This document shows positions 10,797-21,739 of a stretch of 64,000 nucleotides of DNA, in pieces (position 1 is the first letter of the stretch; the number at the start of each line of letters is the position of its first letter). The notes beneath the pieces are model-generated. The model searched no databases, had not been told where the DNA came from, and saw nothing but the letters and a program-made list of their open reading frames with translations. A program made the translations under genes and the position numbers. Source of the stretch: Budorcas taxicolor (lineage: Eukaryota > Chordata > Mammalia > Artiodactyla > Bovidae); the NCBI RefSeq assembly GCF_023091745.1, contig NC_068920.1:62001-126000 (forward strand), written 5' to 3'.

Positions 10797-11376
10797 TTTT
10801 AATTAGAGGTTAATTACTTTACAATATTATTATGGTTTTTGCCATACATCAACATGAATCAGCCATAGGTATACATATGCTCTTCCCTCTTGAACATCCC
10901 TCCCACCTTCCTGTCCATCCCACCCCTCTAGGTTGTTACAGAGCACTGGCTTTGGGTTCCCTGCATCATACAGCAAATTCCCACTGGCTGTCTGTTTTAC
11001 ATATGGTAATGCATATGTTTCAATGCTATTCTCTCAAATCATTCCACCCTCACCTTCTCCCACTGTTTCCAAAAGTCTGTTCTTTATGTGTGTGTCTCCT
11101 TTGCTGCCCTGAAAGTAGGGTCATCAGTACTGTCTTTCTAGATCCCATATATGTGCATTAACATAAAATATTGTTTTTCTCTTTCTGACTTCACTCTGTG
11201 TAATAAGCTCTAGGTTCATCCACCTCATCAGAACTGACTCAAATGCATCCCTTTTTATAGCTCAGTAAGATTGCATTGTGTATACGTACCACACCTTTAT
11301 CCATCCATCTGTCGATGCACATCTAGGTTGCTTCCATGTCCTAATTATTCTAAACAGTGCTGCAATGAACACTCAG
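10797..11376 (-). mobile_element. L1 3' end, about 580 bp
   Basis: Antisense L1 running from 3' UTR text ('tttacaatattattatggt', 'catacatcaacatgaatc') into ORF2-end-like text ('acagtgctgcaatgaacac'). It lies about 520 bp upstream of the exon with the LYG1 ATG. Confidence 0.85.
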
Positions 11377-11896
11377 ATCCTTCTTATAGCAAAGACTACG
11401 GCAAGGCACTGAGGAAAGTGTAACCTTTCCTCTAACCTAAAGGAAAAAGACCCCCAAGTAAGTGAAATACTAATATAAAATTCTCCTTTTGGTCATTATA
11501 TTTTGATAATGAGGAGGCTACTAGGATAAGGCACAAACATCAGAAATTTCCTTTTCAAGATCTGTAGTCTGGTCACCATGCTTCTCCATGTTGAGAATCA
11601 GAGTATCTTGGTTTCTTGAAAGAATCAGTATTCTGTAGCTTGACAGTATGTTGAGTCTCTGTGGGCTGAGCAGGAGTCTCATCACTTTTAATTAAAAGGA
11701 CAGATGGAGCACATGTCCCAGTTCAACTTATTTCATTCTGATTCCAATAATTAATTTTCTTATTCAGACATAGGGACACGGTCTGAAGGGACACTTCATT
11801 CTTTTCACGCCTTTCCATAGAAACAGTACATAGTGTTATGATGACAACTGATATTTTCACATCTTCGGGCTAATTTCTATTTAAAAATCATTTCAG
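11377..11896. other. Intron 1 end and acceptor of LYG1
   Basis: Unassigned sequence that ends in the splice acceptor TTTCAG at 11891-11896. Confidence 0.5.
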
Positions 11897-11963
11897 GATC
11901 TGTGGTGCCAAGTCACTGATATGTCTGTGCTGTGGCTGCTTCTAGGCCTCCTTGTCCTTACAG
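11897..11963 (+). pseudogene. LYG1: LYG1 exon 2: 24-nt 5' UTR and signal peptide
   Basis: Acceptor TTTCAG at 11891-11896; ATG at 11921; donor GTGAGT at 11964. It encodes MSVLWLLLGLLVLT plus the first base of a Gly codon, a typical hydrophobic secretion signal. The 43 coding nt equal the first coding exon of LYG2 in length and phase. This exon itself is intact. Confidence 0.85.
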
Positions 11964-11969
11964 GTGAGT

Positions 11970-12660
11970 GTGCTTCATTTTCCCAAATGACCTTGGAGAT
12001 GGGAAAGATAAGCATGGGAATACAGTGGTATTTCTGATACTTAAAACTGCAGTGGAAAAAAAAAAAAACTGCAGTTTTTTTCCCCAAGCTGTTCAACAAA
12101 TCCTGGGTTTGGTAACAGCCATCCACAGTCTCTTCCCAGATGCCTCACAAAAGCAGGGAGTTCTCCAGAATGAGGGGTGGGCTTACAACAGCATTGCTTG
12201 AAGCCAGACTTTAAATCTATTCCATTGAACAATGCTCATTGTTCCTCTATAAAAATTCTTTCACCAAAAGTGCTTACTGAATTTATTAATAGGCCATATA
12301 TTTCTACAGAAGGATTAAGGTGATTTACTACTGTAAAACTAATGTAGTTCAATAGAAAACTAGCATTTTGGGGGTCAAGGAGAAGTGACTCAGTTAACTG
12401 CTGAGGCTGACATTGTTGCCATGCTTGAATTTCAGATTTGGTCCTAAGGTTCCTTGCAACTGGGGCAAAGAGGAAAAGGTCATGTTTTTTGACAAAGAAA
12501 AAGAGGAAGCATAGTGTCTTAAGAGAAGCAAATTTTTTTTTTTCCTGGATCTGAAATTTAAAAATTTCTCAAATGGGGCCGGCTTTACATTTCTTTCTTG
12601 ACCCACCAATTCAAGAAATATATTTTTTTAAATTTTACAAGGAATTTTGGGACTATAACA
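11970..12660. other. LYG1 intron 2, unassigned part
   Basis: Contains A- and T-runs near 12056-12084 bordered by an 'aactgcagt' inverted pair. No gene or repeat family is recognised. Confidence 0.4.
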
Positions 12661-12664
12661 AAGT

Positions 12665-15385
12665 AGGAAAGAGGAGAAAGATGGTGGAATAGAAGGATGT
12701 GAGCTCAACTCTTCTTACGGAAACACCAAAATCTCAACTAATTGCTGAACAAGCATCAACAAAAATATGCTAGGACCTATTGAAAAAGATATCCTACATC
12801 CAAAGACAAAGAAGGAGCCACAATGAGAAGGTTGGGGGGGCCATAATCTGATAAAATCAAAGTCCATACACGCCAGGTGGGTGACCCACAAACTGGAAAA
12901 TAATCACGCCACCAAAGTTCTCTAACCCGGAATGAAAATTCTGAGCCCATGTCAGGGTCCCCAGCTTGGGAGTCTGGCAATGGGAGGAGGAACCCCCGGT
13001 GAATTTGCCTTTGAAGGTCAGTGGGGTTTGATTGCAGGAATTCCATAGGACTGGGGGAAACTGAAACTCCACTCTTGGAGGGTGTACATAAGGTCTCGTG
13101 CACACCAAGAATTGGGGTAAAATGCAGTGACCTCACCAGAGATGGGGTCAGACTCACCTGCTAATATCGGACGGTCTCTTATGGAGGGAGGCGGGGTGGC
13201 TTACCGTGAAGACAAGGACACTGGTGGCTGCAGTCCTTGGCATGAGCCCTCTTGGACCTGGCCCCACCCAACAGGTGGTCAGCTCCAATTCTGGGATGTC
13301 TCAAGCCAAACAACCAACAGAGTGGGAACACAGCTCCACCCATCAGCAGACAGGCTGCTTAAAGTTGTCCTGAGCACACAGCTGTCCGACAAACTATACT
13401 CCCTGACACATCCCTGTCTACCACCAGAAAGACAAGACCCAATTCCACCCACCAGTGGGCAGGGTCCAGTCCCTCCCACCAGGAAGCCTGCACAAGCCTC
13501 TTAGCCTCCTCCACCAGGGGGCAGACAGCAAGAACTACATTCCTGCAGCCTGCAAATCAGAAACTGCAATCACAGAAAGTTAGACAAAACCAGACAGCAG
13601 AGGAATATATTCCAGATGAAGGAACAAGATAAAACCCCAGAAGAACAACTGAAGTGGAGTGAGTGGAAATAGGCAATCTACCTGAAAAGGAATTCACAGA
13701 AATGATAAGAAAGATGACCCAAGACCTTGGAAAAACAATGGAGGCACAGATCAAGAAGATACAAGAAATGTTTAACATAGACCTAGAAGAAATAAAGAGC
13801 GAACAGAGGTGAACAATACAACAGCCGAAATGAAAAATACACCAGAAGGAATCAATAGCAGAATAACTGAGGCAGAAGAACAGATAAGTGAGCTGGAAGG
13901 CAGAATGGCTGCAGAACAGAATACAGAAAAAAGAATGAAAAGGAATGAGAACTGCCTAAGAGATCTCTGTGAAAACATTTAATGCACCAACATTCACACT
14001 ATTGGGTCCTAAAAAGAGAAGACAGAGCAAGAGAAAGGACCTGAGAAAATATTTAAAGAGATAATAGCTGAAAACTTTCCTAACATGGGAAAGGAAGCAG
14101 TAACTCAAGTCCGGAAATAGCAGCATCTATGGAGGAATATGCTGCTGACATATAGTAATCAAACTGACAAAAATAAAAGACGAAGAAAAAATACTAAAAG
14201 CAACAAGGGAATAGTAACAAATAATGTAGAAGGGAACTTGCATAAGATTATCAGCTGATTTCTCAGCAGAAACTCTGCAGGCTAGAAAGGCATGATACAT
14301 TTAAAATGATGAAAGGGAAGAAACTACAACCAAGAATACTCTACCCAGCAAGGCTCTCATTCAGATCAAACAAAGAAACCAAAAGCTTTACGGACAAGAG
14401 AATTTGGCACCATCAGACCAACTTTGCAACTAATCCTAAAAGAACTTCTCTAGGTGGAGAAGAGAAGGCCACAACTAGAAAAAAAAAATTACAAATTGAA
14501 AAGCTCACCTGTAAAGGCAAACATACAGTAAAGGTAGGAAATCATCTGTACACAAATGTGATATCAGAACCAGCAAGTGTGAGAAAAGGAGTCCACAAAT
14601 GCAGGATGCTGGAAATGCATCTGAAATTAGAAGACAGCAGCTTAAAACAATCTTGTTTATATACTGCTATATCAAAATCTCATGGTAACTGCAAACCAAA
14701 AATCTACAGTAGGTACACACACAAAAAAGAAAAAGGAATCCAAACATAACACTAAAGTTAGTCAAAAAAATCACAGTAGAAGAGGACAAAAGAGGAAGGG
14801 AACAAAAAGGAGCTACAAAAACAAATTCAAAACAGTTAACAAATGGTAGCAAGAACACAGTGGTGGTGGTGGTTCAGTAGCTAAGTCGTGCCCAACTCTT
14901 GCAACCCCATTGGCTGCAGCCTGGGATTCTCCAGGCAAGAGTACTGGAGTGAGTCACCATTTCCTTCTCCAGGGGATCTTCCTGACCCAGGATCGAACCC
15001 ACAGACAAGCATCTCCTGCATTGCAGGTGGATTATTTTATCACTGAGCGACCAGAGAAGCCCTACATATTGATAATTACCTTTAACATAAATAGATTAAA
15101 TGCTCCAACCAAAAGACACAGACCGGGTGAATGAATCCAAACACAAGATCCGAACAGATGCTATCTACAAGTGATCCGCTTCAGATCTAGGAAAGCATAC
15201 AGACAAACTGAGAGGATGGAAAAAGGTATTCCAGGCAAATGAAAGTCAAAAGAAAGCTGGAGTAGCGATATTCACATCAGACAAAATAGACTTCAAAATA
15301 AAGACTGTTACAAGAGAAACAAAAGGAACTTCGGGGAGGGAATCATATAAGGTGACTAGGAAGAGGCTACAGGGCAAGGAATAAT
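12665..15385 (+). mobile_element. L1 block with decayed ORF1 (LYG1 intron 2)
   Basis: Sequence resembling an L1 5' region (from about 12670) leads into ORF1-like coding text at about 13640-14460: a coiled-coil-like stretch rich in Glu, Lys and Arg around 13840-13940, then the C-terminal region around 14300-14450 with KLQPRILYPARLSF. Stops and frameshifts break it. The part from 15080 to 15385 ('actgttacaagagaaac') resembles other L1-associated text. An inverted Bov-tA interrupts it at 14866-15062. It cannot encode a working protein. Confidence 0.7.
14866..15062 (-). mobile_element. Bov-tA SINE nested in L1
   Basis: Starts with a (GGT)n-like stretch and 'cagtagctaagtcgtgccca' and ends with the inverted head 'cactgagcgaccagagaag'. 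L1-like text continues on both sides, so it inserted later. Confidence 0.85.
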
Positions 15386-15658
15386 GAGTGGCACAACCAA
15401 CTACTGTTCAGGGTATTTGTCACCAGTTATAAAGATAAGAGTGAACTGATTAAACAATAAACAAGAAAATGTTGCTTGTTTAATTTTTAGTACACTCATA
15501 AAACATCAAGTCACTTCATTTCCTCATTTCTCTTAGGTTACTCATTGAAAGTTTTAAAAGTAGTATTTATTCTAAAATACCTGTATTTTCAGATGTCAGC
15601 CCCATGAAATTCTTAATAAGAAAACAGAACTTTAAAATGCATTTACATAAACCTACAG
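15386..15658. other. LYG1 intron 2, short spacer
   Basis: AT-rich and without an identified feature. Confidence 0.35.
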
Positions 15659-15863
15659 TGGGTTTCCCAGGTGGTGCTAGTGGTAAAGAACCCGTCAGCC
15701 AGTGCAGGAGACGTAAGAGACACAGGTTCAATCCCTGGGTTGGGAAGATCCCCTGGAGGAAGATCTTCAAGCCACCCCGGTATTCTTGCCTGGAGAATCC
15801 CATGGACAGAGGAGCCTGGCAGGCTACAGGCCTGACTACATGACTGAGTGACTTAGCACACAA
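15659..15863 (+). mobile_element. Bov-tA SINE
   Basis: Head 'gtttcccaggtggtgctagt', B-box-like 'ggttcaatccc', Bov-A body and 'gactgagtgacttagcac' end. Confidence 0.85.
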
Positions 15864-16764
15864 ATCTACAGTACACAGATGATGATGTGCAGCAGATATA
15901 CTTCCCAAAATCTGCATATCATGAAGATTTGATGACAGTTCAATTTAGTCAAAGATGAAATAAATAAAAAAGAGTAATCTAGAGGGAAGTGCTTACAAGC
16001 TGATAGCAGTGAGATGATTCTGTCAAGGGGCAGTTTCCTGCGCTCTGTTGCTGGCTCGTGTGCCCTCCTGATGTGAACTATAAATTCTAGGGAATGCTCG
16101 CCCCTGCAGGGACTAGAATGGGAGTTAGAGAGAGAGACAGAGGGGCAAGAGGGGAACAGGAAGAAGAGGGAAGAGGAAGCCTGCTGCAGAGACCTGGTCC
16201 TGGACCTCACAGTGCGTCCTCCCCTCTTTGCTGTCTTAGGCTCCCACCTAGAAGTGTGCCCTAGAGCGGGGGAAGCCAACTCTGAGTCCAGTTTACCAGC
16301 TGTGCCTTCACTTTAACTCCGGGTTGAGCTCTCAGGGAGATCAGGCTTCACACTGTGTGTTTCTCCCGAGCAAGCACAAGTGTCTCCCCAGACTACAGAG
16401 TGAGGAGTATGAGGGAGAAGCTCTGAGGGCTCGCCTAAGACACAAGATGCAGACTGGCTTGTGGGCGCGCAGGATCTCTGCTCTGATTCCAAGATACCCA
16501 CCCAGCAGCACTGTTCAGCTCCAGAGGCGTGCAAGGCTTATAACTCCAACTGTTCCTCAAGTCCATGGAAGAGGAGGTGAGACACGAGTTTCTGTAATCA
16601 CGTAGTCGCCATACTATACATTTCAGACTGCTTTCCATGACTGCGTGATTGCCACTGTCATTGATTTTTGTCTGGATATTTTTATTAATATCACTTCGTA
16701 ATGGACGGAGTAGGATTAGAACTCCTAGTTCAGTGTCTCAGACTGGCACTTCCTCCATTTGTAG
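15864..16764. other. LYG1 intron 2, unassigned part
   Basis: Mostly single-copy-looking sequence ending in the splice acceptor TTTGTAG at 16758-16764. Open frames here overlap on both strands and show no domain. Confidence 0.45.
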
Positions 16765-16869
16765 GTTCATCAGAAAGCAGCAGTTGGGGATGCCGTGGAG
16801 ACATCCGGACCCTCCACACCCCTGGGGCGTCTTGTGCCATCGGAAGGCGTCAAGGCCTGAGCTACTGTG
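16765..16869 (+). pseudogene. LYG1: LYG1 exon 3: N-terminal Cys region
   Basis: 105 nt, acceptor TAG at 16762-16764, donor GT at 16870 (GTATTC, weaker than the others). With the split Gly it encodes residues 15-49, beginning GSSESSSWGCRGDIRTL and ending GLSYC. It supplies three of the four cysteines (24, 38, 49) that pair in g-type lysozymes. No disabling change is present in this exon. Confidence 0.85.
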
Positions 16870-17747
16870 GTATTCATCATCATTCTGTCCACCCTGCCTT
16901 CCTCCTCTTCTTCCCCTTTCTCTCAGAAGGTGACTCCTTTCAGCAAAGGTGTCTTCCACAGGGCTCTGACACTTCCCTCAGGAGGCCACCCTACGCCTCT
17001 CTGTCCTTTCCCACAGTTTTGATCCTTTCGGCATATCCTTCAGGTCCCCACTGCCTCCCACAGCCCCACCTGGTGGAGTGGTGAAGAGGGTACTAGATGT
17101 GAGGTCCACAGAGCTTGTCTGAGTGTCTTGGTTCTGGGGCTTCAGCAAGTCACTCAGTTCTCCTGTGTGTCCACTGGAAGTATAGCACCTACTGTAAGGT
17201 GGATGAGAGTGCTTGCGAAACCAGTAAAACAGACTAGCCAGGTAAACTAGTATTGATCTTCTTTTTTTGTCATTTCTCATTGTTTCTTAAAAGTTTAAGC
17301 TCACATGCTTTCTGGGTGTCATTTTAGGGTAGAAAGGTGGGCAGCGGTGAGCATACCTGTCAGGGAAACTCTCTGAGGACCCCTTGAAGGGTTGGGAAAA
17401 CTTTTCTCTCACATTCTGTGTGTATGGGAGCTGGTTTTCCTGGGTCCCTCTGGGATGCTTAGGGGCCAATGGTGCCCGTGGAATTTCCCAGGTTGGCCAG
17501 AGCAGCCCCTGAGAGCCCAGCTGAGGAGCACAAAGGCCACTTCTCTGGGCATAGTGACTCAAGTTCAAAGGAAGAGAAATACAATCTCAGGTCTAGGAAT
17601 GGCCATCAGGGATTTCAGACCCAAACTTGGACTTTTCAGTCCTAGACCACTGCCCAGACCCCTGGAGTGCATTTTCTCTCTCCTCTTGAGTTCCTGTTTC
17701 AGCACAAATCACCTCAACCTTCCTCCTTCCTTCTATGTTTGCTGTAG
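16870..17747. other. LYG1 intron 3
   Basis: An 878-bp intron. I identify no mobile element in it. It ends with a pyrimidine-rich run and CTGTAG at 17742-17747. Confidence 0.6.
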
Positions 17748-17941
17748 GAGTTCGTGCTTCTGAAAGACTGGCTGAAATAGACATGCCGTCCCTCCTGAGA
17801 TATCGACCTATCATACATACTGTTGGCCAGAAGTACTGCCTGGACCCTGCTGTGATCACTGGTGTCTTGTCCAGGCAGTCTCATGGCAGCAACGTCCTGG
17901 CCAACGTGGACGGTGTGGGTTATGGGGTCAGGGTGGTGCAG
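17748..17941 (+). pseudogene. LYG1: LYG1 exon 4: catalytic-region exon, Glu to Gln
   Basis: 194 nt, acceptor TAG and donor GTAACC. It encodes residues 50-114, starting GVRASERLAEIDMPSLL, with Cys80 in KYCLDPAV and SRQSHGSNVL at 91-100. In goose-type lysozymes the residue after SR is the essential acid (Glu73 of the goose enzyme); here it is Gln93. Human LYG1 is also non-acidic at this position as far as I recall, so the active site may have gone before the reading frame did. The exon is one codon shorter than its LYG2 counterpart. Confidence 0.85.
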
Positions 17942-18017
17942 GTAACCTGCCATCAGTCATGATATCTCATATGTCACTTCTTACAACCCAAGGGGTTCCT
18001 TCACATCTGTTAATTTT

Positions 18018-18165
18018 TAAAGAAAATATTTATTTATATTTATTTATTTGGCTGCCCTGGGTCTTAGTTGCAGCATGTGGGATCTAGTTCCCTGACCAGG
18101 GATTGAATCTGGGTTCCTTGCATTGGGAGCATGGAGTCTTAGCCACTGAATCACCAGGGATTGCA
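18018..18165 (-). mobile_element. tRNA-derived SINE in LYG1 intron 4
   Basis: Tail with TTTATTTA repeats at the left, then 'ggctgccctgggtcttag', 'ccctgaccagggattgaa' and the inverted head 'gaatcaccagggatt'. Confidence 0.8.
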
Positions 18166-19042
18166 ACGTTCAAAAAAAAAACTCAACATTCAAAAAACTA
18201 AGATCATGGTATCTGGTCCCATCACTTCATGGCAAATAGATGGGGAAACAATAGAAACAGTGAAAGACTTTATTCCCTTGGGCTGCAAAATCAATGCAGA
18301 TGATGACTGTAGCCATGAAATTAAAAGATGCTTGCTCCCTGAAAGAAAAGCTATGACAAACCTAGATGGCATATTAAAAAGCAGAGGCATCACTTTACCG
18401 ACAAAGGTCTGTATAGTCAAAGCTACGGTTTTTCCAGTAGTCATGGATGGATGTGAGAGCTGGACCATAAAGAACGCAGAGAGCCAAAGAATTGATGCTT
18501 TCAAACTGTGGTTCTGGAGAAGACTCTTAAGAGTCCCTTGGATAGCAAAGAGATCAAACCAGTCATTCGTAAAGGAAATTAACCCTGAATATTCAATGGG
18601 ACTTTCCTGTAGCTCAGACAGTAAAGAATCTGCCTGCAATGCAGAGACCTGGGTTCGATCCCTCGATCAGGAAGAAATGGCAACACGCTCCAGTACTCTT
18701 CCCTGGAGAAGTCCATGGACAGAGGAGCCCGGTGGGCTACAGTCCATGGGACCACAAAGAACAAGCAACTCACACTCTCATTGGAAGGACTGATGCTGAA
18801 GCTGGAGCTCCAATACTTTGGCCACCTAATTCGAAGAGCCAACTCATTGGGAAAGACTGATGCTGGGAAAGACCAAGAAGAGGAGGAGAAGGGGGCAGCA
18901 GAGGATGAGATGGTTGGATGGTATCACTGACTCAATGGACATGAGTTTGAGCAAGCTCTGGGACATGGTGAAGGAGAGGAAAGCCTGGCGTGCTGCTCCA
19001 TGGGGTCACAAAGATATGACTTAGTGACTGAACAACAAGATC
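18166..19042 (+). mobile_element. BovB LINE 3' end with nested SINE
   Basis: The 3' coding part of BovB ORF2: translated text includes GPITSWQIDGETIE, an HEIKRCLLPERK block and CESWTIKNAESQRIDAF, followed by the tail with 'gaggatgagatggttggatg' and 'agtgactgaacaacaag'. A Bov-tA splits it at 18598-18778. It is 5'-truncated, so no endonuclease or catalytic RT motif is present. Confidence 0.9.
18598..18778 (+). mobile_element. Bov-tA SINE nested in BovB
   Basis: Head 'actttcctgtagctcagac' and a B-box-like 'gggttcgatccc' followed by a Bov-A body. BovB coding text resumes immediately after it. Confidence 0.8.
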
Positions 19043-19264
19043 ACCAGGGAAGCCCTCCCCTCTTTTTATGTCCTTCACATGTATTGTTGCTGATGGCTTC
19101 CCTGGAGCAGTTTCACAGGATACAGTGAAAGGTGCTCCCTGGAGCTGGAAGAGCCCAGCCCTGCCTGAGAGATGGGACCAGCACTTCTGCCTTGCTTAGA
19201 GCCATAATTTCTTCAACCATACCCTATTCTGGATTCCCAATAACGTGATGGTGCATGAAAGAGA

Positions 19265-19415
19265 TCACAGACTGAGTTCTTGCTCTGTTGTAACCATGTG
19301 ACCTTGGATAAATCACTTACTCTCCCTGGATCTCAGTTTCCTCATCGACAAAATGCAGTCTCAGAGAATCATTATGAAGATTCAATGAAGCAATGTGAAA
19401 AAGTAGTTGGTATTT
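19265..19415 (+). repeat. MIR SINE relic
   Basis: Contains the MIR core order 'gtgaccttggataaatcact', 'ctcagtttcctcatcgaca' and a following 'attcaatgaagcaatgtga'. Confidence 0.7.
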
Positions 19416-20072
19416 GGTGGATTCTCAACAAATACTGAATTTGTCTTTCCCTTGTCTTCTGTCTACACAATTCTTAGTTGTGAAGATTGGTTTCATTTTT
19501 GTGCTAATTCTGGCCAGTATCACTTACAACCAGATAGAACCTTTAAGGGAACTGTTGAATTCCACTGTTAAATTAAGTCTATGCTGGGGGAACTGAGATG
19601 GTAAAGATGACAATGAGGCTTTTTCCTCTGTATTTCACATTATTGTTTTAGTTGAGAAACCTTTAAGCTTTCAGGAAATAATTTAAGCTTTCAGGAAAAC
19701 ATATTCCTCAATGACCTTTAAACAGGCTACCCAAAGTATGTGACACTTGACAATTTAAAGGTACTTTCAAAAACTTTATCTTCTTTTGAAGAAAGATCTG
19801 GGGACTCACCCAGATGGGGTTGGAGGGGGTCAGGGAAGACAAGTCATCCATCCTGTACAAGTTAACAAGTGGATTTGCAAGGACAGAGTCATTGCTGCAA
19901 AGTCACCTGGCAGCTGGAAATGCACACCTGGGACCGAGGACAGCATTAGTGATGTTGTCACCAGCGTCATTTCTCCTGCCCTGTTCTGCCTTCTTTCTAA
20001 AATCTCATTCTTGGGGAAAGGACTAGCCACCTCCCCAGAGTCAGACATTTCTCCCACGTATGGTGAGACGCA
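19416..20072. other. LYG1 intron 4, unassigned part
   Basis: A short direct repeat 'ttaagctttcaggaaa' occurs at about 19663 and 19682. Otherwise I see nothing to annotate. Confidence 0.4.
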
Positions 20073-20076
20073 CATG

Positions 20077-20347
20077 CTGCTGCTGCTGCTGCTAAGTTGC
20101 TTCAGTCGTGTCCGACTCTGTGCGACCCCATAGACAGCAGCCCACCAGGCTCCCCCATCCCTGGGATTCTCCAGGCAAGAACACCGGAGTGGGGTGCCAT
20201 TTCCTTCTCCAATGCATGAAAGTGAAAAGTGAAGTCGCTCAGTCGTGTCCAACTCTTAGCAACCCCATGGACTGCAGCCTACCAGGCTCCTCCATCCATG
20301 GGATTTTCCAGGCAAGAGTACTGGAGTGGGGTACCATTGCCTTCTCC
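20077..20347 (-). mobile_element. Bov-A2 SINE
   Basis: Starts with six CTG triplets, followed by inverted Bov-A units separated by 'gcatgaaagtgaaaagtga'. This is the antisense counterpart of the dimer at 965-1276. Confidence 0.85.
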
Positions 20348-20710
20348 CAAGACGCACATAGTGTCTAAGAAAAGTCAGAAATAGATTGAGACATTCAGGT
20401 ATCTGGAAGAAGAGTTACGAGTACAGATAGAAAAGCCCCTTTCTAACTTTTTCCAGGGGCGGGGGGTTGTGTTTGCAGCATGGGAGGAGGGCATCAGACT
20501 GGTCCCTACACTGTGTCACCTCTGATTTCCAGCTGCGTCCGTCACCATTACCCTGAAACCCTTGCCCCGACTTGTAGCTTTACTATTTACCCTTGGGGAG
20601 ATTGAAGGTGGCAATGGTTCTGCCAAAGGAGGAGGAGAGAAAAAGAAGGGAAATGAAAAAGTAGCCTTGATCCCAGGAAGCCACGAGACCCACTGCCTCT
20701 CTTCCTGCAG
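20348..20710. other. End of LYG1 intron 4
   Basis: Unassigned sequence leading to the strong acceptor CTTCCTGCAG at 20701-20710. Confidence 0.45.
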
Positions 20711-20842
20711 GACCCTGGTCTTTATGCCCCACATCCTGGTTCAGTGAGGCCCAGGTTTCCCGAGTGACTGAAGTACTGAATGTACGAATCAAAGAAACCC
20801 AGAGGAGGTTCCCAACCTAGACCCCTGACCAGTACCTGAGAG
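20711..20842 (+). pseudogene. LYG1: LYG1 exon 5: frameshift plus nonsense codon
   Basis: 132 nt between acceptor CTGCAG and donor GTGCGT at 20843. The orthologous human exon should be 133 nt by codon count. Read in phase from the junction it reaches TGA at 20765-20767. From 20734 the +1-shifted frame matches the family (SWFSEAQVSRVTEVL and KETQRRFPT), then meets TAG at 20818-20820, and then TPDQYLR in the phase needed for the next exon. So there are two distinct lesions: one missing base in 20711-20733 and one Trp-to-stop change. Confidence 0.85.
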
Positions 20843-21033
20843 GTGCGTGTTCCCCATGGGTCAGTTTCCCAGAGTGAAATTAACAGGAATGCAATGTAAT
20901 ATGTTGCATCTGATTCCCCCAAACTCAGTTGCCTCCTGAAAAGCAACTCAGAAAGAGAATCTGAGTTAACTGCTGAGCACCCTGCCACGTGAGGGGCTGT
21001 GGGGTCAGCATTAACCAACGTCACAAATTCTAG

Positions 21034-21152
21034 GTGGACTCTGTGCCTACACGGGAGGCGCTGGCTACATCCGAAGCAGCCAGGACCTGAGCTGTGACTT
21101 CTGCAATGGTGTCCTTGCACAAGCCAAGTACTTCAAGAGACAAGGCTTCTAA
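21034..21152 (+). pseudogene. LYG1: LYG1 exon 6: C-terminal coding exon
   Basis: 119 coding nt from the acceptor TTCTAG to TAA at 21150-21152. Residues start GLCAYTGGAGYIRSSQDL and end KYFKRQGF. It is intact and equals LYG2's last exon in length, yet it cannot be reached in frame because of the upstream exon. The 3' UTR continues to the AATAAA. Confidence 0.85.
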
Positions 21153-21207
21153 AACTTCAGCTCAAACCTAAGATCCCTATCGTGCAGCCGGCCTCAGTTG
21201 TTACATA

Positions 21208-21213
21208 AATAAA
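21208..21213 (+). terminator. LYG1: LYG1 poly(A) signal AATAAA
   Basis: Canonical AATAAA 56 bp after the TAA, in unique sequence; cleavage would fall around 21225-21240. Confidence 0.65.
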
Positions 21214-21360
21214 AGTAGCCAATGAGGCCAATAACTGTGAATCTGAGTTTGCCTGAATGTCATCAAAATAACGTGAATCACATTAAAGAATTATTACCTG
21301 CATTTTGTGGTCTGATGTGTGTGTAAATAAAGGGCTGTGTCTCTTTAAAGGTATTTTTAT

Positions 21361-21585
21361 TGGGCTTCCCAGGTGGCTCAGTGGGAAAGAATCTACCTGC
21401 CAAGACACAGGAGACATGGGTTTGGTCCTTGGATTGGGAAGATCCCCTGAAGAAGGAAATGGCAATCCACTCTAGTATTCTTGCCTGGGATTTCTCATGG
21501 ACAGAGGAGTCTGGCAGGCTACGGTCCATGGGGTTGCAAAGAGTTGCACATGACTGAGCATATACACACACATATACATGTGTAT
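21361..21585 (+). mobile_element. Bov-tA SINE with (CA)n-like tail
   Basis: Head 'gcttcccaggtggctcagtg', Bov-A body, and an end with alternating CA/TA text ('tatacacacacatatacat'). Confidence 0.85.
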
Positions 21586-21739
21586 ATGCATGAGTTGTAC
21601 TGTGGATTTCCATGAAATGCTTCCAGTACCTCATTGGCCTGCATTGCTGGATTAGGAAATAAAAATACTAGATTCCAGTTAAATTTGAATTCCAGATAAA
21701 TGATTTTTTTTTAGTCCAAGTCCCACACAATATTTGGAA

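Larger units (their letters stand above)
11897..21213 (+). pseudogene. LYG1: LYG1, goose-type lysozyme 1, disrupted
   Basis: Five coding exons (11921-11963, 16765-16869, 17748-17941, 20711-20842, 21034-21152) with GT-AG borders and matched phases, plus AATAAA at 21208-21213. G-type lysozymes are secreted proteins that cleave peptidoglycan. Here the first three coding exons give 114 codons: signal peptide, four cysteines (24, 38, 49, 80) and the motif SRQSHG at 91-96, where active enzymes have SRESH. The 20711-20842 exon is one base short of the expected frame, producing TGA at 20765-20767 after 132 codons; in the original frame there is also TAG at 20818-20820 where human LYG1 has Trp. Either lesion removes the C-terminal helices. 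The TGA lies about 75 nt before the last junction, so nonsense-mediated decay is expected. The identity is firm; a polymorphic null or an assembly error is less likely because there are two separate lesions. Confidence 0.85.

Noticed and set aside
12777..13504. Overlapping frames of 83-126 codons as genes
   Set aside because: They fall in the L1 5' region and run on both strands of repeat sequence.
20077..20094. (CTG)n as an expandable triplet repeat in a gene
   Set aside because: It is the ordinary end of a Bov-A2 SINE; the same short run occurs at 38782.
20711..21152. Rescue of LYG1 by skipping its fifth exon
   Set aside because: Joining the exon ending at 17941 directly to 21034 changes the phase and reaches a TGA after 18 codons within the last exon, so skipping does not restore the frame.
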